Shown: positions 36,790 through 45,801, counted from the stretch's first letter. The stretch is 64,000 bases of DNA from Shewanella corallii (GCF_023349125.1 NZ_JAKIKT010000001.1:682001-746000); one strand, 5' to 3'. The notes: generated from the sequence alone by a model not told the origin. Numbers and translations are program-made.

Positions 36790-37894
36790 ACCAGTTCCTT
36801 TCCGTGTTAGGTTGAATTTTCGTTTCAGCCATAAGGGTCTTTGGATGACAGTCAACAAGAGCTTTAATGCAAAACAAAAAGCAATGGGTCTTGGTGTAGG
36901 GATGGGGATCGCAATCGGTGCTGTGGTTGGTGCATTGACAGACGATGTTGGGCTTTGGATTTCCCTGGGCATCGCGCTGGGGGCGGCTATTGGTGTGACT
37001 ATCGGCTCTGTGTCTGAACCGGGTGACAATAATAACTCCAAATAGCCGGGGTTTAATTGGCAGACTGAAAAACAGGCGCCAGACATCTTCCCCTTCCACT
37101 CTGCTGTAACTTACTCCGACCCTGTCCAGTGTGATGGGGTCTATGCCTACCGGACGGTCAAACGCCAGGCTGATGCCGGTTTCCAGCGTTGTATCATGCA
37201 TTAATGCCCCCGCCAGGTCATCTGCCAACTGGCCACGATTAAAAAACCAGTGCATGGCAGCAAATACTCTGGGATCAACCTGCCTGTCCCAGGCCTGAAA
37301 AGACAGCCCCAGTCCCATATCGACGCCGGTTCGCAGTGCCGAATAGCTATCACCTTTGTCTGACTCCAGATCCCGGTAGCCAGCGCTGTAAAAGCGGCTC
37401 ACCCACAGGGGCGACAGCTCTGCTGGGCCAAATGAGTAGAGGGTAGAAACCCCGAGTGAAATAATGCCCACATTGGTGTGGTCACCAAAGTTATGGCCAT
37501 ACCCCAGGTCCCCATAGGCCTCCATTTTCAACTGCTCAGTGGCTTGCCAGTGGTACTCAATGCCGGGTGTCAGGGTCATGCTGCCGACAGTATCGGGCAA
37601 CTCCAGCTCAGGTATCTGGTCCCACTGGTAGTTGGCAAAACCAACAGAGAAGGGCAAGCGCAGCATCAACTTGCTGGTGTCATCCTGGCTGAGGTCAAAA
37701 CTCAACGGAATATTGACCACGGCTGCTGTATTACCGGTAGAGCCATAAATACCACTGCCCAAATAATTGGCAAAAGCATAATGCACGCTTTGAGGTTGCT
37801 CATTGGCGGCAACAAGGGAGTGCAGCAAGCCGCTGCCCATTACAATGACTGCAGAGAACAAGCGGGTTGGAGTCGATAAAAACCTTGGTTTCAC
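36788..37894 (-). CDS. Outer-membrane beta-barrel protein (solitary autotransporter-barrel type) with anomalous C-terminal extension
   Basis: A 368-codon ORF with a signal peptide (to about LVAANEQ) and a beta-barrel of about 265 residues (YHWQATEQLKMEAYGDLGYG, LGVSTLYSFGPAELSPLWVSRFY). The barrel resembles the solitary outer-membrane autotransporter domain (Omp_AT type). The barrel seems to end at RLFFSLPIKPRLF; the remaining ~85 codons (rich in His, Cys, Thr, Asn and Pro) are the antisense of the glycine-zipper gene and lack barrel pattern. A natural stop near 37030 seems lost, so this may be a stop-loss extension or frame artefact. The barrel part is well supported; the extension and the family name are not. 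Confidence 0.68.
   Translation of the reverse strand: MKPRFLSTPTRLFSAVIVMGSGLLHSLVAANEQPQSVHYAFANYLGSGIYGSTGNTAAVVNIPLSFDLSQDDTSKLMLRLPFSVGFANYQWDQIPELELPDTVGSMTLTPGIEYHWQATEQLKMEAYGDLGYGHNFGDHTNVGIISLGVSTLYSFGPAELSPLWVSRFYSAGYRDLESDKGDSYSALRTGVDMGLGLSFQAWDRQVDPRVFAAMHWFFNRGQLADDLAGALMHDTTLETGISLAFDRPVGIDPITLDRVGVSYSRVEGEDVWRLFFSLPIKPRLFGVIIVTRFRHRADSHTNSRPQRDAQGNPKPNIVCQCTNHSTDCDPHPYTKTHCFLFCIKALVDCHPKTLMAETKIQPNTERNW
36845..37045 (+). CDS. Small glycine-zipper membrane protein
   Basis: A 66-residue protein starting at ATG 36845 with AAGGG 8 bases upstream. Two hydrophobic segments have GxxxG/AxxxG spacing (MGLGVGMGIAIGAVVGAL and SLGIALGAAIGVTIGSV), separated by TDDVG, forming a two-helix membrane hairpin with a polar tail. 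It lies directly after the terminator of RNA copy 2 and runs opposite to the 3' extension of the barrel gene. Its function is unknown; such glycine-zipper proteins can form oligomers or pores. The antisense ORF makes codon evidence ambiguous, but this frame has the better ribosome site and composition. Confidence 0.6.
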   Translation: MTVNKSFNAKQKAMGLGVGMGIAIGAVVGALTDDVGLWISLGIALGAAIGVTIGSVSEPGDNNNSK

Positions 37895-38171
37895 AGCGCC
37901 GGGCGTTAGTGGTTAATGTTCTGACTATAAAAGTAAATCTAATCAGACTCCAGTTAACTTCTGCTGAGGAGTCTCAGGGCAAATTCACAGCTGTGTTTAT
38001 CTATTTTTGAAGGCCTTAAATAGAGAGAAAAAAGATACTGGATGCCTGTTAATCCCCCTGTTGATTTGTATATACCTGAAGGTCTGTATCACTCAGTGGT
38101 GATGCGCCTATTGGAAATTCCAGCAGTCCCCGGGATTTCAAAAGTTATGGAAAACTTTCAGGGGAAATTCA

Positions 38172-40904
38172 ATGCGAAAACGTCTTGTAACTCAATCAAT
38201 TGCTTTGCTGATGATGACAACAGCCACCTCGGTGTTGGCAGCGCCACCATCCTTGCTAATTGAGATGCCCAGCCAGGCCCGGCAAGCTGTGTCAGCAGGG
38301 CCGTCAGATCCAGAAATCATTCAATCCCAAACCTATGGTGTTGCCCGCAGCGCCTTGGGCCTTGGTACTGCCAGTCTTACGCTGGCCTTACCAACAGGGG
38401 GGAGTATTTCGGTTGAACGCCTGAAGGCATTTCACAGCACCAGTGGTGCGCTTGTTTGGCAGGGCAGGGTTAACAACAAAGGTAAGTCACTGTCGCCGGG
38501 TGACAATCAAATCATCCTGGTCAGCAGAGATGGGTATTTATCAGGGACAGTCAGGGTCAATGGCAAGCTATACAAGTTGATGCCTCAGTCTGCTGACAGC
38601 GTGGTTATGCAGCTGATTGATGAAAGCCTGACACCTCAGGACCACTCAGGTGACCTGCCTGAACCCATGAGTCAGATGCGCTCACTGCCATCTTTCCCGG
38701 TTGCTCAATCGGTGACCACTACAACGACCTCTGTTATCAAGGTGCTGGTGGGGTATACCACGGAAGCAGCAAGACAAAATCCCGGTATCCTGTCGCTGAT
38801 TGACCTGGCCGTGGCTGAGACCAATCAGGGCTTTACCGACTCTGGCGTCAATGCCATGGTTGAATTGGCCCATGTCTACGAGCTGAACTATGCGGAAACC
38901 GGCAATCATGGTACCGACCTTGATCGCTTCGAGACGCCCAACGACGGCTATATGGATGAAGTGCATGGTTTGCGGGATCAGTATGGCGCCGATGTCGCGG
39001 CAATTTTGATCGGTGATGCCGGAGCCTGTGGGCGCGCCGGTGCGATTGGCGCAACTGTGGATACCGCCTTTATGGTAGTGAAAGACTCCTGTGCTACGGG
39101 GTACTACTCATTTGGCCATGAGCTGGGACACCTGATGTCGGCAAGGCATAACCCGGAGAAGGACAGCAAAACCACGCCCTATGCGTTTGGTCATGGCTTC
39201 CTGTACACCAGCGGTGGCTGGCGTTCCATCATGTCATACAACAGTAATTCATGTTGTACCCGACAGAACTTCTGGTCAGATCCAACCCGGAGCTTTCAGG
39301 GCGTTACGCGGGGAACCACAGACACCCATGATAACGCCAGAGTACTGAACCTGACTGCATCAACCATTGCCGCATTCAAGTCAGACCCTTCCGGTGGAAA
39401 TCAGCCTCCGGTTGCTGATTTCAGCAGTAGTGTGAATGGGATGACAGTGACCTTTACCGACGCGAGTTCTGACGCCGATGGCAGCGTGGATCTTTACAGT
39501 TGGGACTTTGGTGATGGAAATCAGTCTGCCCAGGCGTCTCCGGTACACACCTATGCAGCGACGGGCAGCTATAACGTCTCTTTGACTGTGACTGATGATA
39601 ATGGTGCCACCAACACCAGGTCGGCGCGGGTGTCCGTCAGTGCAGCCGTTAACCAGCCTCCTGTGGCAGATTTTGTAGTGAACACCAGTGGATTGACTGC
39701 CAACTTCATTGACCAAAGCCAGGACAGCGATGGCAGCATTGTGGAGTGGATGTGGGACTTTGGTGATGGCGCTCAATCTTCGTCGGCGTCTCCGGCTCAC
39801 ACCTATGCCAGCGTCGGAACATATCAGGTCAGTTTAACCGTGACAGATGATGAGGGGGCCAGCCACAGCCAGACTAAGAGTGTTGGTGTGAGTAATGCGT
39901 CTCAGCTGTCCATGGATGACTTTGAGTCCGATTTTGGCAGCTGGAGTAATTCAGCGTCCAACACCTGGGATTGGAGTCGACGTTCCGGCAGTACGCCTTC
40001 CAGTTCAACCGGTCCCCAGTCAGGTGCCGCAGGCAGCGATTACTACCTGTATGTTGAAACCTCCAATAACAAAGGAGCCTACAACGCCGGTGATGTTGTT
40101 TCCCTTGAGAGCCCGATGTTTGTTGCACAGGAGATGCGTCTGGCATTTGATTACCATATGTATGGTGCCAATATTGGCAGTTTGAGTGTCGATATCAGGG
40201 ACAATGGTAACTGGATAGAGGATATCTGGCAGCTCAGTGGCGAGCAGCACTCATCATCCGATGAGTTCTCCTCTGCCAGTGTCGACTTCTCCGGCTATTC
40301 CGGTGAACTGCAACTGCGTTTACGTGTGGTCGCTGCTGGGGGCTGGAAAGGGGACATTGCCGTCGACAATCTGCAAATATATGGCACCCGTTCAGGTAAT
40401 GGTAATCAGCTATTGGCTGGTTTGGACTTTGAAACCGGTATAGATGGAGGCTGGAGCAACAGCCAGGCCGCAACCGACAGTTGGTTTGAAGAGCCGGGTA
40501 CCACGCCATCTAACAGCACTGGCCCTGACAGTGGTGCACAAACCACGGGTCAGTACGGTTACTTTGAAACCTCAAGTAGTTATGCCTATAACGCTGGAGA
40601 TACAGCTTATCTGGATAGCCCGGTTATCAGCGGTCACAGCCGCACTCTGAGCTTCTTCTATCATATGTATGGTGCCAATATTGGCAGCCTGCATGTGGAT
40701 GTGCTGAACAATGGCGTGTGGACTGAAGATCTGTTTGTGGTATCAGGGCAGCAGCATGAGTCGGAGGCGGCTGACTACACTCAGGCCAATGTGGATTTAA
40801 GTGGCTTCAGCGGTGATATTCAAGTGCGCTTCCGTGCCGAGGCTGTGGGCGGCTGGAAAGGCGATATCGCCATCGATGACATCAGGGTTGAAGGTCAGCT
40901 TTAA
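38172..40904 (+). CDS. Secreted metzincin-like metalloprotease with two PKD and two MAM domains
   Basis: A 910-residue exported protease. A signal peptide (MRKRLVTQSIALLMMTTATSVLA), a propeptide-like region, and a reprolysin-like catalytic domain follow. Zinc motif HELGHLMSARH has His316, Glu317, His320 and His326; the Met-turn is SIMSYNS, and several cysteines support disulfides. Two PKD domains (about 410-490 and 494-575, both with WDFGDG and HTYA) precede two MAM-like domains (about 580-738 and 748-910; each with FESD/FETG, YHMYGANIGSL and GGWKGDIA). Both pairs look like internal duplications. It is probably exported by type II secretion and cuts extracellular protein; the PKD/MAM parts would bind substrate or surface. 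No GlyGly-CTERM is present. Confidence 0.9.
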   Translation: MRKRLVTQSIALLMMTTATSVLAAPPSLLIEMPSQARQAVSAGPSDPEIIQSQTYGVARSALGLGTASLTLALPTGGSISVERLKAFHSTSGALVWQGRVNNKGKSLSPGDNQIILVSRDGYLSGTVRVNGKLYKLMPQSADSVVMQLIDESLTPQDHSGDLPEPMSQMRSLPSFPVAQSVTTTTTSVIKVLVGYTTEAARQNPGILSLIDLAVAETNQGFTDSGVNAMVELAHVYELNYAETGNHGTDLDRFETPNDGYMDEVHGLRDQYGADVAAILIGDAGACGRAGAIGATVDTAFMVVKDSCATGYYSFGHELGHLMSARHNPEKDSKTTPYAFGHGFLYTSGGWRSIMSYNSNSCCTRQNFWSDPTRSFQGVTRGTTDTHDNARVLNLTASTIAAFKSDPSGGNQPPVADFSSSVNGMTVTFTDASSDADGSVDLYSWDFGDGNQSAQASPVHTYAATGSYNVSLTVTDDNGATNTRSARVSVSAAVNQPPVADFVVNTSGLTANFIDQSQDSDGSIVEWMWDFGDGAQSSSASPAHTYASVGTYQVSLTVTDDEGASHSQTKSVGVSNASQLSMDDFESDFGSWSNSASNTWDWSRRSGSTPSSSTGPQSGAAGSDYYLYVETSNNKGAYNAGDVVSLESPMFVAQEMRLAFDYHMYGANIGSLSVDIRDNGNWIEDIWQLSGEQHSSSDEFSSASVDFSGYSGELQLRLRVVAAGGWKGDIAVDNLQIYGTRSGNGNQLLAGLDFETGIDGGWSNSQAATDSWFEEPGTTPSNSTGPDSGAQTTGQYGYFETSSSYAYNAGDTAYLDSPVISGHSRTLSFFYHMYGANIGSLHVDVLNNGVWTEDLFVVSGQQHESEAADYTQANVDLSGFSGDIQVRFRAEAVGGWKGDIAIDDIRVEGQL

Positions 40905-40927
40905 CCATCTCCAAAGGTCAACAGACC
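40905..40927 (+). repeat. Relative of the MITE-like element's end
   Basis: CCATCTCCAAAGGTCAACAGACC begins immediately after the protease stop codon. It matches the inner and terminal inverted repeat of the 31939-32204 element (reverse-complement consensus CCATCTCTAAAGGTCAATAGACC) with two or three differences. Confidence 0.6.
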
Positions 40928-40943
40928 ATGGTGATCAGCAGTT

Positions 40944-40970
40944 GAAAGCGCGCTCAGTGAGCGCGCTTTC
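40944..40970 (+). terminator. Palindromic terminator after the metalloprotease gene
   Basis: A 12-bp perfect stem (GAAAGCGCGCTCA/TGAGCGCGCTTTC, one central unpaired base) is followed by TGTTT. Confidence 0.75.
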
Positions 40971-41146
40971 TGTTTAGCGTATTCCCTTCTTACCTTGTCA
41001 ATCCAGTCCTTTGCAGAGCCGAGGGTGATTGAAACGGCTGAATTCACTGTGTGTAATATATACCTTCAGCTGATCCCTATTGTCAGCCGGTTTGGCTAGT
41101 TTGGTGTGTTGTGGCATTGAGATAACGACAATAAGAGGAAAATAAA

Positions 41147-41578
41147 TTGAGAAAGTTACTGGTTTTAATTTGGGCCTTTATGGCGACAGCTTGCATGTCG
41201 ACACCTGAGTCGGTGCAATTTAACGGTAAGACTGTGGGCACCTATAGCGTTGCAGCCGGTTGCGGCACCATGAAACTCGACACCGATTGCTCTGAGATGA
41301 GTGGTGCTACCCGAGATATCGAACTGGATGGAACTGCGCTTCGTATCGCGGGAGGAAACAATGGGCAGGTGGTTTTTATTATGTCTGAATCTATGTTCTC
41401 CACGGATATGAAAGCGTTAAGGAAGGCGTCTGACAAATGTGAGGCGTTATTCGCATCCAAGGGGATTGAGGTTAAAGACAGGAAGGTGATGTACGGTTCG
41501 GGAGATATATACGGCGTGCATTTTACTTTGTCCGGTGATGGCTATGAGTTGCTGATACCCTATTCGGTTGAAGATTGA
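41147..41578 (+). CDS. Small lipoprotein, function unknown
   Basis: A 143-residue protein with a lipobox (MATAC, Cys16), predicted to be lipidated. It starts at TTG 41147 with AGAGGAA seven bases upstream. The mature part has three further cysteines (GCGTMK, DCSEM, KCEALF). The pattern is unlike any family I recognise. It is monocistronic with a good terminator. Confidence 0.7.
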   Translation: MRKLLVLIWAFMATACMSTPESVQFNGKTVGTYSVAAGCGTMKLDTDCSEMSGATRDIELDGTALRIAGGNNGQVVFIMSESMFSTDMKALRKASDKCEALFASKGIEVKDRKVMYGSGDIYGVHFTLSGDGYELLIPYSVED

Positions 41579-41948
41579 TTTCCCGCGAGCCGATGTGAAC
41601 CATCGGCTCATTATTATTTGAGGGTGTCATCAGCCCATCACATCTTCAAAGGTCAACAGACCCTGGTAAAACCTGAATAATCAGGGAAATGATAAATAAC
41701 GGTATATTTGGATTCTTATTGGTTTAGTTCTTTCTAAACTGTCTATGAGGCCTATAAATGTCAACGCAGTGGCGCCGCAGTTGGGAATATCCCAACTTAT
41801 GGGTAGAAGCCGATACCCACAGTTAATGCTTTAGGATGATTGTGTTTGGTGCCTGGCTGATATTTGATTTCACGTCCGAAAGCGAATGATTTCAACAAGA
41901 GGCCTTGTGGCTTCAATGCCTGATAACTAACTACTCCAGGGAGGTAAG
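41579..41948. other. 370-bp intergenic region with terminator and repeat
   Basis: It contains the lipoprotein's terminator (GAGCCGATG-TGAAC-CATCGGCTC then ATTATTATTT, 41587-41619), a 24-bp relative of the MITE-like end at 41641, and an upstream region for the DUF805 gene with no supportable ORF. Confidence 0.55.
41641..41664 (+). repeat. Relative of the MITE-like element's end
   Basis: CATCTTCAAAGGTCAACAGACCCT matches the 19-bp terminal inverted repeat of 31939-32204 with one difference in the AAAGGTCAAYAGACCCT part. Confidence 0.6.
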
Positions 41949-42692
41949 GTGGAATTTTATCTGAGAGGATGGCGACGCTGTTTTGATTTCAGCGGCAGAG
42001 CGAGTCGACAGGAATTTTGGATGTTCAATCTTGTTAGCTTGATTTTCGCTTTTCTGGCAACTGTGCTGGACGATATAGTCATCGGCTACCGCTTCATTAA
42101 ACTCGAGATAGATGATTACTACAGCGCGACAGAGGCCTTTGTATTGGTCCTCAATGATGTCGTGTTCGGGCCTTTTTACTTCATTTACATCACCCTTGCA
42201 GTGTTACCCGGACTGGCCATTATGGTTCGTCGACTGCATGATACTGGTAAAACTGGATGGATGTTGCTGCTGCCAGTTATTCCCCTCATAGGTACCATTT
42301 GGCTGCTTGTGCTGCTTCTCAGTCGGTCACAGGATAGTGACAACCAATATGGTGTAAAACCTGTTGGTGACGAGCAGGACTCCCGCCATCGGGATAGTCT
42401 GGTGCTTTTGGGCGTCATTCTGATCTTGTATGGAATTGGAGGACATTACGTTTTCACCATCAGTGACCTGCTGTCGATTCAGTATGACTCACCGCCGATA
42501 TACTTTGCCTATATAGACGTTGTCTATGATCTACTGACTTACACCCTGAGGACTCTGGATCTTGCTTCGCTATTTGGTATCGTGCTGATATTGCTGAGTT
42601 TAAAAAGTAGATTGATGAAAGCTATAATGTTCACTGTGGTTTTCTTCATGGTAGCTTGGGTGTGGGTTTCCTATTCCTATTGGTTCAGCTGA
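41949..42692 (+). CDS. DUF805 membrane protein
   Basis: A 247-residue protein starting at GTG 41949 with GGGAGGTAAG immediately before. The N-terminal half is a DUF805 domain (FDFSGRASRQEFWMFNL, RRLHDTGKTGWMLLLPVIPLIG, SQDSDNQYG), a membrane domain found in many bacteria with unknown function. Two or three more TM segments fill residues about 145-240, an extension beyond the usual ~130 residues. No partner is evident. Confidence 0.8.
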   Translation: MEFYLRGWRRCFDFSGRASRQEFWMFNLVSLIFAFLATVLDDIVIGYRFIKLEIDDYYSATEAFVLVLNDVVFGPFYFIYITLAVLPGLAIMVRRLHDTGKTGWMLLLPVIPLIGTIWLLVLLLSRSQDSDNQYGVKPVGDEQDSRHRDSLVLLGVILILYGIGGHYVFTISDLLSIQYDSPPIYFAYIDVVYDLLTYTLRTLDLASLFGIVLILLSLKSRLMKAIMFTVVFFMVAWVWVSYSYWFS

Positions 42693-42875
42693 GCCTGGTC
42701 ATTGAAACGTTTGCTCACGATTTTGACAACTTTGTGTATATCCTGACTATTCAATAGGTTGTCACGGATTACAGGGCTTTCCTGGCGGGGAGCTCCCGGA
42801 GCAGAGGGCGGGCGGGTGTATCCCGGCGGACAAGCTGTATAAGTTAGGGATAAATCCACTCTAGGGAAACCAGCA

Positions 42876-43295
42876 ATGAGCCAACCCCCAGTCAGCATTT
42901 TGCGATTAAACCTGCTCAGGGCCATGTATCTGTTTATGGCGTTTGGCCTTGGTATGACAATCTGGCCGGAGATCATCAGTTTCTCATGGGGCGTAGCGGA
43001 TACCGACTCAGTGGTTTATGCCATGCTCGGTGCCCTGGGCCTCTTGTGTCTGCTGGGTGTGCTGTATCCGCTGAAGATGTTGCCTTTACTGATTTTTGAG
43101 CTTGCCTGGAAACTCATCTGGGTATTGGGGTTTGCTCTGCGTATGCACCTGGACGCAGGTCTCGATGAGTACGCCACAGAAACTCTGGCCGCCTGTCTGC
43201 TGGGGATTATTCTGGTGCCCCTTGTTGTGCCCTGGGGCTATTTCTTTAGTCACTACATCAAAGCCCCTGCAGAACCCTGGCGGCGCAGCGCCTGA
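42876..43295 (+). CDS. Membrane protein, function unknown
   Basis: A 139-residue protein with four predicted TM segments (about 14-34, 45-65, 68-92, 104-126) and a short basic C-terminus (PWRRSA). AGGGAAA lies before ATG. I recognise no family. Gap to the DUF805 gene is 183 bp, to the next gene 278 bp; probably monocistronic. Confidence 0.65.
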   Translation: MSQPPVSILRLNLLRAMYLFMAFGLGMTIWPEIISFSWGVADTDSVVYAMLGALGLLCLLGVLYPLKMLPLLIFELAWKLIWVLGFALRMHLDAGLDEYATETLAACLLGIILVPLVVPWGYFFSHYIKAPAEPWRRSA

Positions 43296-43573
43296 TTGCC
43301 CCGGTTGTTGGTCCGGGCTTTGCCCAGGGTTAAGCCAAACCTACTAACCGGGTGAGCAAAATATAGTAAACCCAGTGATTTATCCTCCCTTCAATCTGCT
43401 CTAGTGTGAAATCAGCAAGATGTGAGCGGCGCTCGCCCACTCGCATCTTCCCGTGGCGACATGCTCACCCTAACTATTGCGTACCCTGTTGGTGCGCTTT
43501 CTTGAGAGTAATAAAAACAGTCATAAATGTGCCTTAAGGCGCAGGCTCTCATGTCAGAGAGGAAGGTCTGAAA

Positions 43574-44146
43574 ATGAAATATATAACTGATTTTTCGATG
43601 GGTCGTGTAAAAAGTATGGTCAAAGGCGGCGCAGCCGCAATGGTGGTTACTCTGCTGAGTTTTAGTGCAGGGGCTAACGGGATTTCGCCTTCCAACGGTT
43701 TCCCTGAACTGCAAACCCCGAGCTATGTCACCACGCTGTTTACCCGGGAAACCAATTTTATGCAGGCCGATGAAGGCGTGTTCGACTTTGTTATCTTTAT
43801 CGGTGAAATAAAAGGAGTCGACAGTAACGGCGTGCAAAACGTGCAGTTCTCTGTACCGGTTGGCAAGTATTTCACCGTGGATTACGACAACACTGTCCAG
43901 TATATGCATGGCCGCAACGTCAGCAATGATGAATGGCAGTATAGTACCGATGGGCAATTTCATACCTTCACTTATATCGGTAACAATGGGGTGTTTCAGG
44001 GTGGCGGTTACTCATTTATAGGTGTGAATGCACGCTTTGTTCGTCCAGAGAGAGAGCAGGTGCTGCTTGAAGTGAATCTTGCGCCTGACTCTGGTGGTCA
44101 GGTTGACTCCCCAAGGGATTACGACTCCGACTATATCTATTACTGA
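43574..44146 (+). CDS. Secreted protein, function unknown
   Basis: A 190-residue protein with an N-terminal export signal (MVVTLLSFSAGANG, cleavage near residue 38-40) and a mature part of aromatic, beta-rich character, without cysteine. GAGGAAGG lies before ATG. It ends with an acidic tail (DSPRDYDSDYIYY). A perfect 12-bp hairpin follows the stop. No family is recognised. Confidence 0.6.
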   Translation: MKYITDFSMGRVKSMVKGGAAAMVVTLLSFSAGANGISPSNGFPELQTPSYVTTLFTRETNFMQADEGVFDFVIFIGEIKGVDSNGVQNVQFSVPVGKYFTVDYDNTVQYMHGRNVSNDEWQYSTDGQFHTFTYIGNNGVFQGGGYSFIGVNARFVRPEREQVLLEVNLAPDSGGQVDSPRDYDSDYIYY

Positions 44147-44156
44147 TCCTCAGCAG

Positions 44157-44187
44157 GGATAACAGGGCTGAGGTGGCCCTGTTATCC
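44157..44187 (+). terminator. Perfect 12-bp hairpin after the secreted-protein gene
   Basis: GGATAACAGGGC-TGAGGTG-GCCCTGTTATCC starts 11 bases after the stop. There is no T-run, so it may stabilise the mRNA end or act as an attenuator rather than a classic terminator. Confidence 0.45.
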
Positions 44188-44243
44188 AGAGCTGTACCAT
44201 ACATACCAACCCAGCCAACAAATGGAATTGAGAGTGTTTAAAC

Positions 44244-45344
44244 ATGGAAGCCAGCCATTCAAATTATCTGCACAATTTTAGCTTTCTTGCCTTTGCCAAA
44301 TTCTTCGAGCGCACCGCTTACTATGCAATGATGACCTATCTGGTTATCTATATTACCGACGCCTATGATGGTGCGGGCTGGAGCTCAGATGAGGCGCGTA
44401 CACTGTATGTGATTTTCACCGGATTGGTGGTGATTCTGCAAATTGCTGGTGGACTGCTGTCAGACTTTGTCATCGGGACTCGCAGAGTATTATTGCTTGG
44501 GTCGCTTTCCGTGTTAGTTGGCTATTTGATGTTGGCTTTGGGGGCTGACCAGAGTCTTTATGCCGCAGTTTGTCTGATAGCCTTTGGCAGCGGCTGTATT
44601 AAACCAAGTTATTGGGGACTGCTTGGGCAGATATTCTCAAATCATAAAAACAAACTGGACAGCGTATCTTTACTGGCTATCCCTCTAGGCAATTTCGGCG
44701 CTATGGTGAGCGGTCTGTCAGTGATTGTTGTCGTTCAGGCTTACAGCTTAACCGCGGCGTTTCTATTGGCTTTTGTGGCTCAACTGTTGAGCGTGATTTT
44801 TATTTTGATGACTTATAAAAAGTTGCCTCAGGTCAGTTTTCAGAAAAGTACATTGCAAGCCGATTCTCCTCAGTCTCCAAACAGCTGGAAATGGGTGAGG
44901 TTTATCCTGGTCACTCTGGTGTTGCTGGATATCCTCGATCTGTTCAGGCATGAGTTACCTACTCTTGAAGTTGAAGCGATGATGTTTAGCTCCTTTTTGT
45001 CGACCTGGCTTATTCCTCTGGGACTCATTATTTATAGTGCCTGGTGCTGGTTCAGGCCCTCTTCATCCTATACCAAGTGGTTGGTTGGCTTGGTGTTATA
45101 CCTTGTCACTATCGGCCTGAGCAGGGTATTTGCGTTTCCTGAGCTGGAGATTATCAATACATTTTTGTACAGCTACATCATAGTCATGAGTTTGGCAGGG
45201 GGGCTGTTTCACTCTATTTCGATGTCTATTGTGCTTCAAAATGGAAACCCAAGGTATATTGCAACGACGGCTGCTGCTGTAACTGTTATTCCCTCGGCTG
45301 CATTGGTATTGGTGGGCTCTTTGGCGTCTATGATGGGTTTATAG
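44244..45344 (+). CDS. Short POT-like MFS transporter
   Basis: A 366-residue protein with about 11 TM segments. The N-terminal helix has the POT-like motif FFERTAYYAMMTYL (ExxERxxYYG class), followed by SDFVIGTRRVLLLG and GSGCIKPSYWGLLGQ. At 366 residues it is shorter than typical POT carriers (460-510), and the TMs of the second half are sparsely conserved. It probably carries small peptides or a related compound, but this is weaker than for the POT gene at 19.5 kb. It is followed by a small gene after 8 bases, so they are co-transcribed. Confidence 0.68.
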   Translation: MEASHSNYLHNFSFLAFAKFFERTAYYAMMTYLVIYITDAYDGAGWSSDEARTLYVIFTGLVVILQIAGGLLSDFVIGTRRVLLLGSLSVLVGYLMLALGADQSLYAAVCLIAFGSGCIKPSYWGLLGQIFSNHKNKLDSVSLLAIPLGNFGAMVSGLSVIVVVQAYSLTAAFLLAFVAQLLSVIFILMTYKKLPQVSFQKSTLQADSPQSPNSWKWVRFILVTLVLLDILDLFRHELPTLEVEAMMFSSFLSTWLIPLGLIIYSAWCWFRPSSSYTKWLVGLVLYLVTIGLSRVFAFPELEIINTFLYSYIIVMSLAGGLFHSISMSIVLQNGNPRYIATTAAAVTVIPSAALVLVGSLASMMGL

Positions 45345-45352
45345 GGGGCACG

Positions 45353-45691
45353 ATGAAACCAAGCAAACTGCCATCTGAAATTTTGCCCCTGAAGTATCAG
45401 GCGCAGTATTCAAATGCTGAGGCTGCGAAGATCCGCGCTGGGTTGGAACCTACTGACATGGAAGATAAATGGCGAATCTTTGCCGATGGCGATTGGGTTT
45501 ATTTTCAACGCAGCTGGACAGGCTATCTGATTTTTGCCCTGAAATTAGAAAGTACGCCAACGGGCATGAGAGTTGTTGAGAGCTGGGTGAATGCCAACCC
45601 GGATGAGTATAACTCTCAGGGGAGGGAGCAGGATATCGCGATGCTCGACAAACTGATTACCTACAAATTCGGCGTAGAGTCTGCCAGATAG
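45353..45691 (+). CDS. Small soluble protein, function unknown
   Basis: A 112-residue protein in a likely operon with the POT-like gene (8-bp gap, GGGGG ribosome site). The segment KWRIFADGDWVYFQRSWTGYL resembles a short motif shared by uncharacterised small proteins of several phyla. No signal peptide or TM. A role linked to the transporter is inferred only from position. Confidence 0.65.
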   Translation: MKPSKLPSEILPLKYQAQYSNAEAAKIRAGLEPTDMEDKWRIFADGDWVYFQRSWTGYLIFALKLESTPTGMRVVESWVNANPDEYNSQGREQDIAMLDKLITYKFGVESAR

Positions 45692-45753
45692 TTAGCCTTG
45701 TATGTTCGATATTGTGTCAGGCTGCATAGTGGTTTGCTAAGAGGCGTGAAGCT

Positions 45754-45785
45754 AAAAAAACCGGAACATGAGTTCCGGTTTTTTG
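45754..45785. terminator. Bidirectional Rho-independent terminator
   Basis: AAAAAACCGGAAC-ATGA-GTTCCGGTTTTTT lies between the small gene and the convergent putP. Confidence 0.93.
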
Positions 45786-45801
45786 TTGTTCAGCGTTTCG
45801 A

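Noticed and set aside
44157..44168. Similarity to the I-SceI homing site (GGGATAACAGGG)
   Set aside because: Only 12 of 18 bases fit; the match is explained by the hairpin, and no homing endonuclease gene is near.
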